Origin: Rheinheimera mesophila
Lineage (GTDB): Bacteria; Pseudomonadota; Gammaproteobacteria; Enterobacterales; Alteromonadaceae
Assembly (NCBI RefSeq): GCF_000986865.1
Contig: NZ_LAVS01000027.1
Span: forward strand, 1-35,066
Direction of reading: 5' to 3'
Length of the DNA: 35,066 nucleotides
Of this stretch, positions 33,795-35,066 are shown piece after piece. The notes under the pieces are model-generated. The model worked only from the letters and a program-made list of their open reading frames with translations, did no database searches and was not told where the DNA came from. Numbering within the stretch: the first letter of the stretch is position 1; each line of letters begins with the position of its first letter. A program made the position numbers and the translations under genes.

Positions 33795-34204
33795 AGTATC
33801 TGTTGTTTGTCACGACCCTGGCATTAGCTGCATGCCAACACAGTCCTGAAACGACCTTGTATCAACGTTTGGGAGGGGAAACCGGCGTTGAAAACATCGT
33901 CGATGGAGTTTTATCCGGCATCGAACAGGACCCCAGCATAGTGCATCATTTTGCTGACACTGATATCCCGAGATTTCGCCGTCTGTTGATCGAGCAGTTT
34001 TGTGAACTTGCAGGTGGGCCCTGTAGATACACGGGGGCATCAATGCAAGAAAGCCATACAGGATTTCAAATCACTCAGGCGCATTTTGACGCCCTGGTCA
34101 ACCATTTAATCAGTGCCATGCAACAACAAAAGGTATCCATCGAAGCACAGAATGAATTTCTGGCAATGTTAGCTCCTATGTACAAAGATGTAGTGTATCG
34201 CTGA
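33788..34204 (+). CDS. Lipoprotein group 1 truncated hemoglobin
   Basis: A 138-residue truncated hemoglobin of group 1 carrying a lipoprotein signal (LALAAC, Cys16), so it should sit in the periplasm instead of the cytoplasm. Globin motifs: TLYQRLGGETGVENIVDG (23-40), HFADTDIPRF, EQFCELAGGPCRYTG, and MQESHTGFQIT with the proximal heme ligand His90. The usual distal Tyr at B10 is replaced (VDGVLSG), which alters oxygen or NO handling. Cys72 and Cys79 could form a disulfide. GGAGG lies 4 nt before the ATG and 7 nt before an alternative GTG at 33791. It overlaps the DUF3034 stop, and its own TGA overlaps the next ATG. Roles in heme-gas sensing or NO detoxification are inferred. Confidence 0.85.
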   Translation: MVKYLLFVTTLALAACQHSPETTLYQRLGGETGVENIVDGVLSGIEQDPSIVHHFADTDIPRFRRLLIEQFCELAGGPCRYTGASMQESHTGFQITQAHFDALVNHLISAMQQQKVSIEAQNEFLAMLAPMYKDVVYR

Positions 34205-35066
34205 TGACCACTCAGGTAGTTTTTCTTGACGCAGCCACCTTGGCTGAAACCGATTTAAGTCCACTGCATCTGGCTGACGTCAGTTTAACTTTGTACCCAC
34301 AGACCTCAGCAGAGCAATTACAGCAGCACGCCAGCGGCGCACAGGTGCTGATCAGCAATAAAGTTACGCTCGATGCCAAAGCCATAGCTGCCCTGCCGCA
34401 ACTACGTTGTATTCTGGTGGCTGCGACCGGAGTGAATATGGTTGATTTAACCGCAGCAAAAGCGGCGGGCATAGTGGTGTGTAACGTGCAGGGTTATGCC
34501 GGGACTGCGGTTCCACAGCAGGTTTTTGCTTTATTGCTGCAACTGACCAACCATATTCAGAGCTATCATCAGGCCGTACAGCAGGAGCTTTGGAGTCGAA
34601 GCTCACAATTTTGCCTGCATTTGCAGCCGATAGAAGAGCTGGCGGGGAAGACGATGACAGTGCTGGGGTATGGGGATTTAGGTCAGGCGACAGCTCGCCT
34701 GGCCGAGGCTTTTGGGATGACAGTTCTGATTGCAGAACGACCTGGAGCGAGACAGATCCGTCCCGGCAGAACCGGGTTTGAAGATGCCTTGCGTCAGGCC
34801 GATGTACTGTCGTTGCATTGCCCTTTGACAGACAGCACGGCGCAGCTTATCAATGCGAACACCTTAAGTTGGATGAAACCTCAGGCACTCTTGATCAACA
34901 CAGCCCGGGGCGGCTTGATTGATGAAATCGCCTTAGCAGACGCGTTAGCGAAAGGCAGGCTGGCCGGAGCTGCCTTGGACGTGTTAAGTAGCGAACCGCC
35001 ACCTGTTGATCATCCCTTGCTTCATCACAACTTGCCTAACCTGATTGTCACCCCGCACGTGGCCTG
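34204..35066 (+). CDS. D-2-hydroxyacid dehydrogenase, HprA-like (3' end beyond window)
   Basis: The first 287 residues of an NAD-dependent D-2-hydroxyacid dehydrogenase, cut by the right edge. The ATG overlaps the hemoglobin stop (TGATG). Substrate-domain features: VAATGVNMVDLTAAKAAGI and NVQGYAGTAVPQQVFALLL. The NAD-binding motif is VLGYGDLGQATARLAEAFGM (GxGxxG). Catalytic residues are seen as Arg in NTARGGLIDE, Glu in LDVLSSEPP and His in VTPHVAW. This fits the glycerate/hydroxypyruvate reductase subgroup (HprA/GyaR) best, but the exact substrate is open. It is co-directional and overlapping with the phosphodiesterase-DUF3034-hemoglobin genes. A metabolic link between them is not obvious, and it may be simple operon hitch-hiking. 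Confidence 0.88.
   Translation, partial: MTTQVVFLDAATLAETDLSPLHLADVSLTLYPQTSAEQLQQHASGAQVLISNKVTLDAKAIAALPQLRCILVAATGVNMVDLTAAKAAGIVVCNVQGYAGTAVPQQVFALLLQLTNHIQSYHQAVQQELWSRSSQFCLHLQPIEELAGKTMTVLGYGDLGQATARLAEAFGMTVLIAERPGARQIRPGRTGFEDALRQADVLSLHCPLTDSTAQLINANTLSWMKPQALLINTARGGLIDEIALADALAKGRLAGAALDVLSSEPPPVDHPLLHHNLPNLIVTPHVA

Noticed and set aside
1-35066. CRISPR arrays, tRNA or rRNA genes, insertion sequences, prophage
   Set aside because: No regularly spaced repeats, cloverleaf-like segments, transposase or phage proteins were seen by reading both strands.

Overview
The window looks like chromosomal DNA of a Gram-negative gammaproteobacterium. The evidence is TonB and RND envelope machinery, outer-membrane lipoproteins, HemN, c-di-GMP proteins, moderate GC and dense operons with ATGA/TGATG overlaps. 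Alteromonadales/Chromatiales of the Rheinheimera-Alishewanella type is my best guess, but the genus is inference only. I see no rRNA, tRNA, IS element, phage gene or CRISPR array.

Positions 1-8953 form a zinc-handling island around one Zur-type operator (5027-5041). Leftward run a ZnuD-like TonB receptor with His-rich loops, an AztD-like beta-propeller zinc chaperone that is a lipoprotein here, an Ala/Ser/Gln-rich secreted protein and a beta-barrel protein cut by the window edge. Intrinsic terminators sit between several of these genes. Rightward run a MerC-like membrane protein, a ZigA-like COG0523 GTPase, a doubtful small ORF, a His-rich DUF2796/ZrgA-like protein, a Zur-like Fur-family regulator and a second COG0523 GTPase. 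The plausible route is capture at the outer membrane, hand-off in the periplasm and GTP-dependent delivery in the cytoplasm. The Zur-like protein appears to have lost all four residues of the regulatory zinc site.

Positions 8942-12872 (minus strand) hold a GAF-PAS-GGDEF diguanylate cyclase coupled to a cytosine deaminase resembling yeast Fcy1, a short Alvin/YfhL-type ferredoxin lacking its first cluster cysteine, and hemN with a possible FNR site upstream.

Positions 13039-19462 are a complete tripartite RND efflux operon (lipoprotein adaptor, AcrB-type pump, OprM-type channel) followed by its likely TetR repressor. A near-perfect 22-bp palindrome lies just before the adaptor gene.

Positions 19468-28103 are a mosaic: a hypothetical protein, a NavAb-like voltage-gated sodium channel, a large DUF2339 membrane protein preceded by a possible 11-residue leader peptide, an orphan JetD-like TOPRIM protein, a gene-free stretch ending in a strong terminator (possible small RNA or attenuator), a DUF3429 protein, a rhodanese divergent from an FtrA-type regulator, a coiled-coil protein and a periplasmic binding protein.

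Positions 28118-35066 hold a PlpD-type patatin phospholipase/autotransporter. Divergent from it is a tightly overlapping operon: a membrane-bound c-di-GMP phosphodiesterase with a degenerate GGDEF domain, a DUF3034 envelope protein, a lipoprotein truncated hemoglobin and a D-2-hydroxyacid dehydrogenase cut by the right edge.
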